Below, piece after piece: positions 13,384 through 24,966 of a stretch of DNA of 28,276 bases. The translations under genes and the position numbers were made by a program. The stretch's first letter is position 1; every line of letters starts with the position of its first letter. Under the pieces are notes generated by a model. That model was not told the DNA's origin, ran no database searches, and saw only the letters and a program-made list of their open reading frames with translations. The DNA is from Amycolatopsis jejuensis (GTDB taxonomy: Bacteria; Actinomycetota; Actinomycetes; Mycobacteriales; Pseudonocardiaceae): assembly GCF_000717335.1 (NCBI RefSeq), contig NZ_JNYZ01000057.1:1-28276 (forward strand). The letters run 5' to 3'.

Positions 13384-14373
13384 TCAGGCGTCTTCTTCCA
13401 GCATTTCCGGGGTCACGGCCGATTCGGTGTCCGGGATGTTCAGTTCCTTCGCCCGTTTGTCCGCCATGGCGAGCAGGCGGCGGATGCGGCCGGCGACTGC
13501 GTCCTTGGTCATTTGCGGGTCCGAGAGCTGGCCGAGTTCCTCCAGGGACGCCTGGCGGTTCGACAGGCGGAGCTTGCCTGCGGCCAGCAGGTGGTCCGGG
13601 GCCGTGTCACCCAGGATGTCCAAGGCTCGTTCCACCCGGGCGGCCGCCGCGACTGCCGCGCGGGCGGAGCGGCGGAGGTTGGCGTCGTCGAAGTTGGCCA
13701 GGCGGTTGGCCGTTGCGCGGACCTCGCGGCGCATGCGGCGTTCCTCCCACTGCAGGACGCTCGAGTGTGCGCCCAGGCGGGTCAGCAGGGCGCCGATGGC
13801 GTCTCCGTCGCGGACCACCACCCGGTCTGCGCCGCGGACCTCGCGCGACTTCGCCTGGATGCCCATCCGCCGCGCGGCGCCGACCAGCGCCAGCGCTGCC
13901 TCCGGGCCCGGGCACGTCACCTCCAGCGACGACGACCGGCCCGGCTCCGTGAGCGACCCGTGGGCCAGGAACGCGCCGCGCCAGGCTGCCTCCGCGTCGG
14001 CCACTCCGCCGGACACCACGGCGGCCGGCAAGCCGCGCACCGGGCGGCCGCGCTGGTCGATCAAGCCCGTCTGGCGGGCCAGGCCTTCACCGTCCTTCAC
14101 CACGCGCACGACGTACCGCGTCCCCTTGCGCAGGCCGCCGCTTGCGGTGATCACGTGCACGTCCGAGTGGTGCCCGTACAGCTCGTGGATCTCCTTGCGC
14201 AGCCGCCGCGCCACCGAACCCGTGTCCAGCTCCGCCTCGACCACCACCCGGCCGGCCACGATGTGCAGGCCGCCGGCGAAGCGAAGCAGTGACGCGACCT
14301 CCGCCCGCCGTGGCCCGATCTTCGTGATCTCGAGCCGGCTCAGTTCGTCCTTCACCGCGGCGGTCATCGCCAT
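13384..14373 (-). CDS. whiA: DNA-binding protein WhiA, sporulation/cell-division regulator
   Basis: The 329-residue product matches WhiA along its whole length. The N-terminal degenerate LAGLIDADG homing-endonuclease-like domain includes [51 protein letters not shown] and [20 protein letters not shown]. The C-terminal helix-turn-helix region includes [18 protein letters not shown] and [20 protein letters not shown]. With WhiB, WhiA activates sporulation septation genes in Streptomyces. In non-sporulating relatives it affects division. Length is the family norm. The ATG at 14373 has AGGAGGGG 8 nt upstream. It is the last gene of the conserved uvrC-rapZ-yvcK-whiA run, 30 nt after yvcK. Confidence 0.97.
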   Translation of the reverse strand: MAMTAAVKDELSRLEITKIGPRRAEVASLLRFAGGLHIVAGRVVVEAELDTGSVARRLRKEIHELYGHHSDVHVITASGGLRKGTRYVVRVVKDGEGLARQTGLIDQRGRPVRGLPAAVVSGGVADAEAAWRGAFLAHGSLTEPGRSSSLEVTCPGPEAALALVGAARRMGIQAKSREVRGADRVVVRDGDAIGALLTRLGAHSSVLQWEERRMRREVRATANRLANFDDANLRRSARAAVAAAARVERALDILGDTAPDHLLAAGKLRLSNRQASLEELGQLSDPQMTKDAVAGRIRRLLAMADKRAKELNIPDTESAVTPEMLEEDA

Positions 14374-14403
14374 GTACTGCCCCTCCTGCCTTCCGCTGCG
14401 CGC

Positions 14404-15366
14404 TCACCCGCAGTGCTCCCCGCCGAGGCCCAGTGCCTCTCGCATGCACCGGGCGAGCGCACCAGGATCATGCCGTCCTGCCACGACCGGGTCGGCCACC
14501 GCCCCCAGGCAGGCCTGCGCACCCAGCCGCTGCGCCGCCCGCCGCAGGCTCGCCGGGTCGGGCACCGAATCGCGGTCCGCGACGACGGCGTCGACCCGCA
14601 GCGCGGGCGCGTGTTCGAAGAGTACGTCCAGATGCCGCTCCGGGGAGAATCCGGCAGTTTCCCCCGGTTGGGGGACGAGATTCAGCACGACGACCTTCGT
14701 CGCCGGAGTGCGCACGAGCGCGTCGAGCAGATCCGGCACCAGCAGGTGCGGCAGCACGCTGGTGAACCACGACCCGGGGCCGAGGAACACCACGTCCGCG
14801 CCCAGCACCGCCTCGATCGCCTCCGCACAGCCGCGCGGCGGCCGGTCGTGGTCCCCCGACGGGTGCAGGCTGATCCGGTGTACCTGGCCGGGCGTGCTGG
14901 CCACCGCGACCTGGCCGCGGATCCGCCGCACCGCCTCCGGGTCCTCGCTGTCGAGGCCGCTCACCTCGGCCTCGATCTCGAGCGGCTCCGGCGACATCGG
15001 CAGCACCCGGCCGGAAATCCCCATCAGCCTGCTGGCCTCGTCGAGCGCCGCCACCGGGTCGCCGAGCACCTCGAACAGCCCGGCCAGCAGCAGGTTGCCG
15101 ACGGCGTGCCCGGCCAGCGCGCCGTCGCCGCCGAAGCGGTGCTGGAACACGTCCGCCCACAGCCGCCCGCCGTCCTCCGCGGCGAACGCGGCGAACGCCT
15201 GCCGCAGGTCACCCGGCGGAAGCAGCCCCAGCTCGCGGCGCAACCGGCCGGACGACCCGCCGTCGTCGGCCACCGTGACCACCGCCGTGACGGCGCGGGT
15301 GATCCGCCGGAGCGCGGTCAGCGTCGCGTGCAGCCCGTGTCCTCCGCCCAGCGCCACCGCACGCAC
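14404..15366 (-). CDS. yvcK: Gluconeogenesis factor YvcK (CofD-like, UDP-GlcNAc-binding)
   Basis: The 320-residue product begins VRAVALGGGHGLHATLTALR, the nucleotide-binding GGGHG loop of the YvcK/CofD family. The signature TVADDGGSSGRLRRELGLLP then PGDLRQAFAAFA follows, and VVFLGPGSWFTSVLPHLLVP comes later. YvcK proteins bind UDP-sugars and link central carbon metabolism to cell-wall synthesis. GTG 15366 starts one base after the rapZ stop and leaves the conserved N-terminus intact. A TTG at 15381 would overlap rapZ and is the alternative. Close spacing implies co-transcription and translational coupling with rapZ. Confidence 0.93.
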   Translation of the reverse strand: MRAVALGGGHGLHATLTALRRITRAVTAVVTVADDGGSSGRLRRELGLLPPGDLRQAFAAFAAEDGGRLWADVFQHRFGGDGALAGHAVGNLLLAGLFEVLGDPVAALDEASRLMGISGRVLPMSPEPLEIEAEVSGLDSEDPEAVRRIRGQVAVASTPGQVHRISLHPSGDHDRPPRGCAEAIEAVLGADVVFLGPGSWFTSVLPHLLVPDLLDALVRTPATKVVVLNLVPQPGETAGFSPERHLDVLFEHAPALRVDAVVADRDSVPDPASLRRAAQRLGAQACLGAVADPVVAGRHDPGALARCMREALGLGGEHCG

Positions 15367-15367
15367 G

Positions 15368-16258
15368 TCACTCGCGGCCAAGATCCCGGTGCACCACCTT
15401 TACTGCCATACCGTCCTCATTGGACAGTCGCTGGGCCAGTTCTTCGGAGATCGCGACGCTGCGGTGCTTGCCGCCGGTGCAGCCCACCGCCAGCGTGAGA
15501 TACCGCTTGCCCTCGCGTTTGTAGCCGGCCCCGATGAGCCGCAGCAGCTGGTGGTACCGGTCGAGGAACTCCTCGGCGCCTTCCTGCGACAGCACGTAGT
15601 TGCGCACCTCGCCGTCGAGCCCGGTGTGCTCGCGCAGCTCCGGGATCCAGAACGGGTTGGGCAGGAACCGGACGTCCATCACCAGGTCGGCGTCCATCGG
15701 CAGGCCGTACTTGTACCCGAACGACAGCACCGTGACGCGCGTTTGCGTGCTCGCCTCGGAACCGAACGCGTCCTCGATCTTCGCGCGCAGGTCGTGCACC
15801 GACAGCGCCGACGTGTCGAGCACCAGGTCGGCCTCTTCGCGCAACGGTGACAGCAGCTTGCGCTCGGCGGTGATGCCGTCGGCGAGCCGTCCGTCGCCCT
15901 GCATCGGATGCCCGCGGCGGACCGCCTCGAACCGGCGCACCAGCACCGCGTCGGTGGCCTCCAGGAACAGCACCCGCGGTTTGTACCCGCGGGCGTCCAG
16001 GTCTTTGATCACCGACGCCAGGTCGTCGGTGAAGGCCCGCGACCGCACGTCCATCACCACGGCCACCTTGGTGATCGCCCCGCGCGCCTGCGCGCCGAGC
16101 TCGACCATGGTGGCGATCAGCTCCGGCGGCAGGTTGTCGACCACGAACCAGCCGAGGTCCTCCAGGCATTTCGCCGCCGTGGAGCGGCCGGCGCCGGACA
16201 GGCCGCTGACGACCGCGACCTCCATCCCGCTGCCCCGCTGCTCTTCTTCCGCACTCAC
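15368..16258 (-). CDS. rapZ: RNase adapter protein RapZ (YvcJ family nucleotide-binding protein)
   Basis: The 296-residue product has a P-loop GLSGAGRST at residues 19-27, with Arg in place of the usual P-loop Lys. WFVVDNLPPELIATM, DVRSRAFTDDL and the C-terminal RapZ domain blocks VTVLSFGYKYGLP, DVRFLPNPFWIPELREHTG and AVGCTGGKHRSVAISEELA follow. In E. coli RapZ binds GlcN6P and guides RNase E to the sRNA GlmZ; in Gram-positives (YvcJ) it is a nucleotide-binding protein of less certain role. GTG 16258 has GGAAGGAAGAG just upstream. It lies 16 nt after uvrC and directly before yvcK, the order kept throughout actinobacteria and firmicutes. Confidence 0.95.
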   Translation of the reverse strand: MSAEEEQRGSGMEVAVVSGLSGAGRSTAAKCLEDLGWFVVDNLPPELIATMVELGAQARGAITKVAVVMDVRSRAFTDDLASVIKDLDARGYKPRVLFLEATDAVLVRRFEAVRRGHPMQGDGRLADGITAERKLLSPLREEADLVLDTSALSVHDLRAKIEDAFGSEASTQTRVTVLSFGYKYGLPMDADLVMDVRFLPNPFWIPELREHTGLDGEVRNYVLSQEGAEEFLDRYHQLLRLIGAGYKREGKRYLTLAVGCTGGKHRSVAISEELAQRLSNEDGMAVKVVHRDLGRE

Positions 16259-16274
16259 GTCTCTTCCTTCCCGA

Positions 16275-18269
16275 TCACGACCCCTGATCCCCTCCCGGTA
16301 CGGCGCTGGTCTCCCCGGCCAATGCCGCCACGACGGCCTCCGCGGTGCGCCTGCCGAAACCGGGCACCGCTTCGATTTCCTCGACCCGGGCCTGCTTGAG
16401 CTTCTTCACCGAGCCGAAATGCTTGATCAGCGCGGTGCGCCGAGCCTGCCCCAGTCCGGGCACACTGTCCAATTCGGACGCCTGCATGCGTTTCGCCCGC
16501 TTTTCCCGGTGGTAGCGAATGGCGAACCGGTGTGCCTCGTCGCGCAACCGCTGCAGCAAATACAACGCGTCGGACGTGCGCGGCAGGATCACCGGGTCCG
16601 GATCGCTCGGCAGCCACACCTCCTCGAGCCGCTTCGCCAGCCCGACCACCGCGATGTCGGTGATGCCGAGCTCGGCCAGCACGTCGGCGGCCGCGGTGGC
16701 CTGCGGACCTGCCCCGTCGACCACCAGCAGGTTCGGCGGATACGCGAACTTGCGCGGGCGGCCGGTTTCCGGGTCGATTCCGGCGCGGACCGGCTCCACC
16801 GCTTCGTCGCTCTCCACGGCGGACTCGATCGGCTCGGTGGGGTTTTCCTTGAGATACCGATGAAACCGCCGCCGAACCACCTCGGCGATCGACGCCACGT
16901 CGCCCTCGGTGGCCGCCTCACGCAGCGCGAACTTGCGGTACTCGGACTTCCGCGGCAGCCCGTCCTCGAACACCACCAGCGACGCCACCACGTCGCTGCC
17001 CTGGATGTGGCTGATGTCGACGCATTCGATGCGCAGCGGGGCAGTGTCGAGCGCCAGATAGTCCTGCAGTTCCTGCAAAGCCGCCGACCGCGCGGTGAGA
17101 TCGCCCGCCCGGCGCAGCTTGTGCTGGGTGAACGCCTCCAGGGCGTTGCGCTCCACCGTTTCCGCGAGCGCCTTCTTGTCCCCGCGCTGCGCGACCCGCA
17201 GGCGCACCCGCGACCCGCGCAGCCCGGTGAGCCATTCGGCGACCGCATCGGCGTCCGCGGGCAGTTCGGGCACCAGCACCTCGCGCGGGACGACCGGCCC
17301 GGTGTCGACGTCGTCGTGGCCCGCGCGGTCGTTTTCCTCGCCGTAGAACTGGGTGAGGAAGTGGTCGACCAGCGCCGGGACGTCCATTTCCTCTGCCTTG
17401 TCGATCACCCAGCCGCGCTGCCCGCGCACGCGCCCGCCGCGGACGTGGAACACCTGGACGGCGGCCTCCAGCTCGTCGTGCGCGAACGCGACCACATCCG
17501 CGTCCGTGCCGTCGCCGAACACCACCGCCTGCTTCTCCATTGCCCGGCGCAGCGCCCCCAGGTCGTCGCGCAGCCGCGCGGCGCGCTCGAACTCCAGTTC
17601 CTCGGACGCCTGGGCCATCTCGCGTTCCAGGCGTTTGACCATCGCGTCCGTGCGGCCGGCGAGGAAGTCGCAGAAATCCTCGACGATCGCCCGGTGCTCG
17701 TCGGCCGACACCCGCCCGACGCACGGCGCCGAGCACTTGTCGATGTACCCCAGCAGGCACGGCCGGCCGATCTGCCCATGCCGCCGGAACACCCCCGCGG
17801 AGCACGTGCGGGCAGGGAAGACGCGCAGCAGCAGGTCGAGCGTCTCGCGGATGGCCCAGGCATGCGAGTACGGCCCGAAGTAGCGGACACCTTTCTTGCG
17901 CGCGCCGCGGTACACGTGCAGCCGCGGGAACTCCTCGTTGAGCGTGACGGCGAGGACCGGGTAGCTCTTGTCGTCGCGGTAGCGGACGTTGAACCGCGGG
18001 TCGAACTCCTTGATCCAGTTGTACTCCAGCTGGAGCGCCTCGACCTCGGTGGTGACGACGGTCCACTCGACGCTCGCCGCCGTGGTGACCATCTGCCGGG
18101 TGCGCGGATGCAGCCCGGCGAGATCGGCGAAGTACGAGTTCAGCCTGCTGCGCAGGCTCTTCGCCTTGCCCACGTAGACGACGCGCCGGGCGGCGTCGCG
18201 GAACTTGTACACGCCGGGCGCGTCCGGGATGCTCCCCGGCTGAGGTCGGTAGGTGGTCGGATCAGCCAC
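16275..18269 (-). CDS. uvrC: Excinuclease ABC subunit C
   Basis: The 664-residue product carries the UvrC domains in order. An N-terminal GIY-YIG nuclease (PDAPGVYKF at 16-23, [18 protein letters not shown] from 30) makes the 3' incision. A Cys block, [16 protein letters not shown], follows, then a UVR helix that binds UvrB ([20 protein letters not shown]). The RNase H-like domain ([31 protein letters not shown]) makes the 5' cut, and a terminal helix-hairpin-helix pair ([34 protein letters not shown]) binds DNA. GTG 18269 is chosen from the conserved N-terminus [19 protein letters not shown]. No Shine-Dalgarno is present, and a -10 lies six bases upstream. No LexA box is seen. It heads the uvrC-rapZ-yvcK-whiA unit. 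Confidence 0.98.
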   Translation of the reverse strand: MADPTTYRPQPGSIPDAPGVYKFRDAARRVVYVGKAKSLRSRLNSYFADLAGLHPRTRQMVTTAASVEWTVVTTEVEALQLEYNWIKEFDPRFNVRYRDDKSYPVLAVTLNEEFPRLHVYRGARKKGVRYFGPYSHAWAIRETLDLLLRVFPARTCSAGVFRRHGQIGRPCLLGYIDKCSAPCVGRVSADEHRAIVEDFCDFLAGRTDAMVKRLEREMAQASEELEFERAARLRDDLGALRRAMEKQAVVFGDGTDADVVAFAHDELEAAVQVFHVRGGRVRGQRGWVIDKAEEMDVPALVDHFLTQFYGEENDRAGHDDVDTGPVVPREVLVPELPADADAVAEWLTGLRGSRVRLRVAQRGDKKALAETVERNALEAFTQHKLRRAGDLTARSAALQELQDYLALDTAPLRIECVDISHIQGSDVVASLVVFEDGLPRKSEYRKFALREAATEGDVASIAEVVRRRFHRYLKENPTEPIESAVESDEAVEPVRAGIDPETGRPRKFAYPPNLLVVDGAGPQATAAADVLAELGITDIAVVGLAKRLEEVWLPSDPDPVILPRTSDALYLLQRLRDEAHRFAIRYHREKRAKRMQASELDSVPGLGQARRTALIKHFGSVKKLKQARVEEIEAVPGFGRRTAEAVVAALAGETSAVPGGDQGS

Positions 18270-18275
18270 GTGCCC

Positions 18276-18281
18276 ACTGTA
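18276..18281 (-). promoter_or_regulatory. Leaderless -10 element of uvrC
   Basis: Minus-strand TACAGT is followed by GGGCAC and then the GTG start at 18269, so transcription likely begins at the start codon. The layout is nearly the same as at rpe (TACACT, CGGGAC, GTG). Confidence 0.55.
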
Positions 18282-18352
18282 TGGCGAGGGACCGACAGTT
18301 CCGGCGACGCCCCTGGCTGCCCGGCCGGAAACCCGCACCGGCCGCCGTACCG

Positions 18353-18358
18353 TAGGAT
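18353..18358 (+). promoter_or_regulatory. Probable -10 element of xth
   Basis: TAGGAT lies 31 nt upstream of the xth start and matches the TANNNT consensus. No convincing -35 is seen. Unlike its neighbours this gene has a leader with a ribosome-binding site. Confidence 0.4.
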
Positions 18359-18389
18359 CATCGGCTCGCCGCATGATCAGGAGCTGTCC

Positions 18390-19164
18390 ATGGCCGTCCG
18401 AGTCGCCACCTGGAACGTGAACTCCATCGTTCCCCGGTTGCCCCGGGTGCTCGACTGGCTCGAACGGACCGCGCCGGACGTCGTGTGCCTGCAGGAGCTC
18501 AAGAACACCACCGAGGCCTTTCCCTTCGACCCGGTGAAAGCGCTGGGCTACGAGGTCGCCGCGTTCGGGCTCGGGCGGTGGAACGGCGTGGCGGTCCTGT
18601 CGAAGATCGGGCTGGACGACGTCGTGCGCGGGCTGCCGGGTGAGCCGGTGTTCGACGGGCAGGCCGAGGCGCGCGCGATCGGTGCGACGTGTGGCGGAAT
18701 CCGGGTCTGGTCGGTCTACGTGCCGAACGGGCGCGAGCCGCAGAATCCGCACTACGGCTACAAACTCGAGTGGCTCGCCGCGTTGCAGAACGTCGTCCGC
18801 ACCGAGCTCGCGCAGGACCGGCCGTTCGCGGTGCTCGGGGATTTCAACGTCGCGCCGACCGACGCGGACGTCTGGGACATCGCCGCGTTCGCCGAGTCCA
18901 CGCACGTCACCGAGCCGGAACGGGACGCGCTGGCGAAACTGCGCGAAGCGGGGCTGTCCGACGTCTTCCCGCGCCCGCTGAAGTACGATCATCCGTTCAC
19001 GTACTGGGACTACCGCGCCGGGAATTTCCCCAACAACAAAGGAATGCGCATCGACCTCGTGTACGGCAATGCGGAATTCGCCGGTGCCGTCACCGATGCC
19101 TACGTGGACCGGGAAGCCCGCAAGGGCAAGGGACCCTCGGACCACGCGCCGATCGTGGTGGACC

Positions 19165-19175
<11 letters not shown>
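18390..19175 (+). CDS. xth: Exodeoxyribonuclease III / AP endonuclease
   Basis: The 261-residue product is a standard XthA-type member of the exonuclease-endonuclease-phosphatase family. It shows [20 protein letters not shown] (metal ligand Asn9), [10 protein letters not shown] (Glu36), [36 protein letters not shown] (catalytic Asp/Asn), MRIDLVYG and the terminal [10 protein letters not shown] with the catalytic Asp-His. It cleaves abasic sites and trims 3' ends in base excision repair. Length is close to the 268 residues of E. coli XthA. ATG 18390 has AGGAG 7 nt upstream. It diverges from uvrC, so two repair genes face away from a shared 120-bp region. Its 3' end overlaps the PH-domain gene tail by 11 bp. 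Confidence 0.96.
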
Positions 19176-22087
<2,912 letters not shown>

Positions 22088-22155
22088 TGCTGCCTCCTCG
22101 CCCGGCCACCGCCACCGGTGGCCCCTCCATCCAACACCCGCGCGCGTCCGGCGGC

Positions 22156-22839
22156 TCAGCCGACGCGGAGGCGGGCGGCCTGCTCGCGCAACGCGGCGAC
22201 GGCACGGCCCGGGTCCTCGGCGCCGTACACCGCCGAACCGGCCACGAAGCAGTCGACCCCGGCCTCGGCGGCCTGCTCGATGGTGTCGGCGTTGATCCCG
22301 CCGTCGATCTCGACGACCAGCTTGAGGTGCCCGGTGTCGACCAGCCGCCGCGCGGTGCGGACCTTCTCCAGCACGTCGGCGATGAACGACTGCCCGCCGA
22401 AGCCCGGTTCGACCGACATGACCAGCAGCGTGTCGTAGTGCTTGAGGGTGTCCAGATGCGGTTCGAGCGGTGTGCCCGGCTTGATCGAGAGCCCGGCCTT
22501 CGCCCCTGCCGCACGCAGGTTCTTCGCCAGCTTGACCGGGTCGTGCGCGGCTTCCGCGTGCACCGTGACGTTGTACGCGCCCGCCTCGGCGTACCCGATC
22601 GCCCAGCGGTCCGGGTCGTCGATCATCAGGTGGCAGTCGAGCGGCAGGTCGGTGGACTTCAGCAGCGACTGGACCACCGGAAGGCCGAGCGTGAGGTTGG
22701 GGACGAAGTGCGCGTCCATGACGTCCACGTGCACCCAGTCGGCCCTGGTGTCGCCGGGGCGCGCCACCGCCGCGATCTCCTCGCCGAGCCGGGCGAAGTC
22801 GGCGGACAGGATGCTGGGGGCGATGAGAGGGACGGCCAC
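22156..22839 (-). CDS. rpe: Ribulose-phosphate 3-epimerase
   Basis: The 227-residue TIM-barrel enzyme interconverts ribulose 5-phosphate and xylulose 5-phosphate. It shows [37 protein letters not shown] with the metal-binding His-Asp pair, [25 protein letters not shown] and [15 protein letters not shown] 22839 gives the conserved N-terminus. The open frame to 22905 adds residues with no family counterpart. There is no Shine-Dalgarno, and TACACT lies six bases upstream. It probably heads the rpe-ribE-ribBA-ribH-PH transcript and diverges from phoA. Confidence 0.97.
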   Translation of the reverse strand: MAVPLIAPSILSADFARLGEEIAAVARPGDTRADWVHVDVMDAHFVPNLTLGLPVVQSLLKSTDLPLDCHLMIDDPDRWAIGYAEAGAYNVTVHAEAAHDPVKLAKNLRAAGAKAGLSIKPGTPLEPHLDTLKHYDTLLVMSVEPGFGGQSFIADVLEKVRTARRLVDTGHLKLVVEIDGGINADTIEQAAEAGVDCFVAGSAVYGAEDPGRAVAALREQAARLRVG

Positions 22840-22845
22840 GTCCCG

Positions 22846-22851
22846 AGTGTA
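22846..22851 (-). promoter_or_regulatory. Leaderless -10 element of rpe and the rib operon
   Basis: Minus-strand TACACT, then CGGGAC, then GTG at 22839. This matches the spacing expected for leaderless initiation and closely resembles the uvrC promoter. Confidence 0.55.
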
Positions 22852-23007
22852 GGAGGGCGCGGTTCCCTCCCGTTCACCGGCCGTGACCGCATCGGAGTTC
22901 GCCATCCGGACACACCGCGATCATCCGGACGACGGCCCGGCAACACATGCGGCCGACCTAATGGGACGCATCCGGAAGTTCCGGACCCGAAGTCCCCGAG
23001 GAGAAGC

Positions 23008-24405
23008 ATGAGAACGGTCTTGACCGGCCGCCGCAAGTGGGTGACCGCGGGCGTGCTGGGCGCCGCGCTGGTCGCCGCCGCCCCCGTCGCGTTCGCCGCG
23101 TCGCCGGAAAGCGACGATTCCGCAGCCCGGGCCGCGGCCGCTTCCGGCGACCGCACGCAGGAGGTCCGCCAGGCGATCCAGGGTGGCGCCGCCCGCAACG
23201 TGATCCTGTTCATCGGCGACGGCATGGGCCAGTCCGAGATCACGTCCGCGCGCAACTACGAGCGCGGCGCGGCCGGGCGGCTCGCCATGGACGAGCTGCC
23301 GCTGACCGGCGACTACACGACGTACGCGGTCGAGAAGGGCAACCCGGCGAAGCCGGACTACGTCACCGACTCGGCGGCGTCCGGCACCGGCTGGGCGACC
23401 GGCACGAAGACGTACAACGGCGCGATTTCCGTGGACGCGTACGGCAATCCCGTACCGACCTTGCTGGAGCTGGCCAAGCGCGGTGGCCTGCGCACCGGTG
23501 ACGTGACCACGTCCGAGGTCCAGGACGCGACCCCGGCCGTGCTCGGCGCGCACGTGGTCGACCGCGACTGCAAGGGCCCGGACGAGACCACCAAGAAGTG
23601 CGCGCAGAACGCCAAGGAGAACGGCGGCGCGGGCTCGATTTCCGAACAGCTCGTGCAGACCCGGCCGGACGTGCTGCTCGGCGGCGGGGCGAAGTACTTC
23701 GACCAGAAGGCGACGGCGGGCCAGTTCAAGGGCAAGCCGGTGCTGGACCAGGCGAAAGCCGCCGGGTACGACGTGGTGACGACCTCGGACGACCTCGCGA
23801 AAGCACGTCCGGGCAAGCCGCTGCTCGGCCTGTTCGCGCCGGGCAACCTGCCGGTGAACTGGGTCGGGCCGAAGGCCGTTCAGGGCGGTACCGCGCCGTC
23901 GCGCTGCACGCCGAACCCCGCGCTGCCCAAGACGCAGCCGAAGCTCGCCGAGCAGACGCGCAAGGCGCTCCAGCTCCTCGACGACCGCCGTGGCAAGGGC
24001 TTCTTCCTGCAGGTGGAAGGCGCGTCGATCGACAAGCAGGACCACGCGGCCGACCCGTGCGGCCAGATCGGCGAGACGATCGACTTCGACGCGGCTGTCG
24101 CGGCTGGTCTCGCGTATGCGCGGAGCCACGCGGACACGCTGGTCGTGGTGACGGCGGACCACGGGCACACGAGCCAGATCGTGTCGAATGACGCGAAGTC
24201 GCCCGGGCAGACGGCCACGTTGGTCACCAACGAGGGCGCGAACATGACCCTCAACTACGGCACGGCGCTGCCCGGGTCGTCGATGGAGCACACCGGGACC
24301 CAGGTGCGGATCGCGGCTTACGGACCGCAGGCGGCGAACGTCGTCGGGCTGACCAACCAGACCGACCTCTTCGGCACTGTGAAACGGGCCTTGCGCCTGC
24401 GCTGA
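23008..24405 (+). CDS. phoA: Secreted alkaline phosphatase
   Basis: The 465-residue product has a signal peptide, GRRKWVTAGVLGAALVAAAP with likely cleavage after AFA at residue 30. The Arg-Arg pair may make it a Tat substrate. Catalytic features are clear: metal-binding IGDGMGQSE (Asp71), nucleophile DSAASGTGWATG (Asp121-Ser122), EGASIDKQDHAADP (Glu337, Asp342, Asp345, His346) and TADHGHTSQ (Asp384, His385). It releases phosphate from organic monoesters outside the cell. ATG 23008 has GAGGAG upstream. A GTTCACC at 22872-22878 resembles a PhoP half-site, but a matching 11-bp repeat is weak. It lies against the direction of its neighbours in an otherwise conserved array, so it is probably a later insertion. 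Confidence 0.95.
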   Translation: MRTVLTGRRKWVTAGVLGAALVAAAPVAFAASPESDDSAARAAAASGDRTQEVRQAIQGGAARNVILFIGDGMGQSEITSARNYERGAAGRLAMDELPLTGDYTTYAVEKGNPAKPDYVTDSAASGTGWATGTKTYNGAISVDAYGNPVPTLLELAKRGGLRTGDVTTSEVQDATPAVLGAHVVDRDCKGPDETTKKCAQNAKENGGAGSISEQLVQTRPDVLLGGGAKYFDQKATAGQFKGKPVLDQAKAAGYDVVTTSDDLAKARPGKPLLGLFAPGNLPVNWVGPKAVQGGTAPSRCTPNPALPKTQPKLAEQTRKALQLLDDRRGKGFFLQVEGASIDKQDHAADPCGQIGETIDFDAAVAAGLAYARSHADTLVVVTADHGHTSQIVSNDAKSPGQTATLVTNEGANMTLNYGTALPGSSMEHTGTQVRIAAYGPQAANVVGLTNQTDLFGTVKRALRLR

Positions 24406-24412
24406 GTTCCCC

Positions 24413-24467
24413 GTCCGTGAAGGGAACCATCACGGAATCTGATTCCGTGATGGTTCCCTTCACGGAC
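24413..24467. repeat. Perfect 27-bp palindrome between phoA and the flavoprotein gene
   Basis: Positions 24413-24439 are the exact reverse complement of 24441-24467, with one base at the centre (core GGAATCTGATTCC). It begins 7 bp after the phoA stop codon and contains the stop codon (24460-24462) of the minus-strand gene. It therefore sits exactly where two convergent transcripts meet and could terminate both. A diverged copy lies at 27893-27944, so it belongs to a dispersed palindromic family. Confidence 0.9.
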
Positions 24468-24966
24468 TTCCCGGTAGCAGATCCAGGGCACCGGACCAGG
24501 GGCGGCGCGGGTCGAGGCGGTACAGGCGGACGCCTGCCTCGGTCAAGGTGTCCAGGTGCCGCTGCCAAGCCGGATGATGGACCCGGGTGTCCTGGATCTG
24601 GTACGCGACCACGATGGTGATGCCGGGCGAGCCCAGTACATCGCCGAGGAGCGTGAGGGCCTGGTTGTCGGCGATGCCCAGGGCGAGTTTGGCGATCGAG
24701 TTCGCCGAGGCCGGAGCGAAGAGGAAGGTCTGCGGATCGGGGTGCGGCCGGGGTTCGCCCGGCAGCCGGGAGATGCTGCGGATCGGGAGGTCGGTGGTGT
24801 CCGCCAGTGCGGGGAAACCACCGGCCTCATCCAGCCAGCGGGCCGCGGTGGGGGTCAGGGTGATGGCCAGCCGCCAGCCTCGCGCGGCTGCGGGTTTTGC
24901 CAGCTCGGCGGTGAACCGGGTGTCCAGTCCACCGCACGAGCTGGCGACCAAACCCAGGTCCGTCAC
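24460..24966 (-). CDS. Flavoprotein family protein (PPC decarboxylase-like fold)
   Basis: The 168-residue product has the layout of the flavoprotein (phosphopantothenoylcysteine decarboxylase-like) fold: a first strand LGLVASSCGGLDTRFTAELA, WRLAITLTPTAARWLDEAGG, the FMN-site-like strand FLFAPASANSIAKLALGIAD, LPGEPRPHPDPQ, and ITIVVAYQIQDTRVHHPAWQ near the end. It is shorter than CoaBC and lacks its synthetase half, so it is a stand-alone flavoprotein of unknown substrate. GTG 24966 overlaps the rsmB stop as GTGA, making it the last gene of fmt-rsmB-flavoprotein. Its last codons and stop lie in a large palindrome, so that element's arrival may have set the present C-terminus. Confidence 0.8.
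   Translation of the reverse strand: MTDLGLVASSCGGLDTRFTAELAKPAAARGWRLAITLTPTAARWLDEAGGFPALADTTDLPIRSISRLPGEPRPHPDPQTFLFAPASANSIAKLALGIADNQALTLLGDVLGSPGITIVVAYQIQDTRVHHPAWQRHLDTLTEAGVRLYRLDPRRPWSGALDLLPGSP

Noticed and set aside
13054..14292. Plus-strand frame opening in the whiA-LLM gap
   Set aside because: The first 110 codons match nothing recognisable and the rest is antisense to whiA.
15600..18389. Long plus-strand open frame continuous with xth
   Set aside because: Only the part from ATG 18390 is exonuclease III. The upstream 930 codons are antisense to uvrC and rapZ and carry no domain.
22088..22155. FMN riboswitch before ribE
   Set aside because: The gap is 68 bp, shorter than an RFN element, and the conserved RFN sequence blocks are not seen.
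22872..22893. PhoP box upstream of phoA
   Set aside because: GTTCACC at 22872 matches one half-site, but the next 11-bp repeat matches poorly, so it was not listed as a feature.
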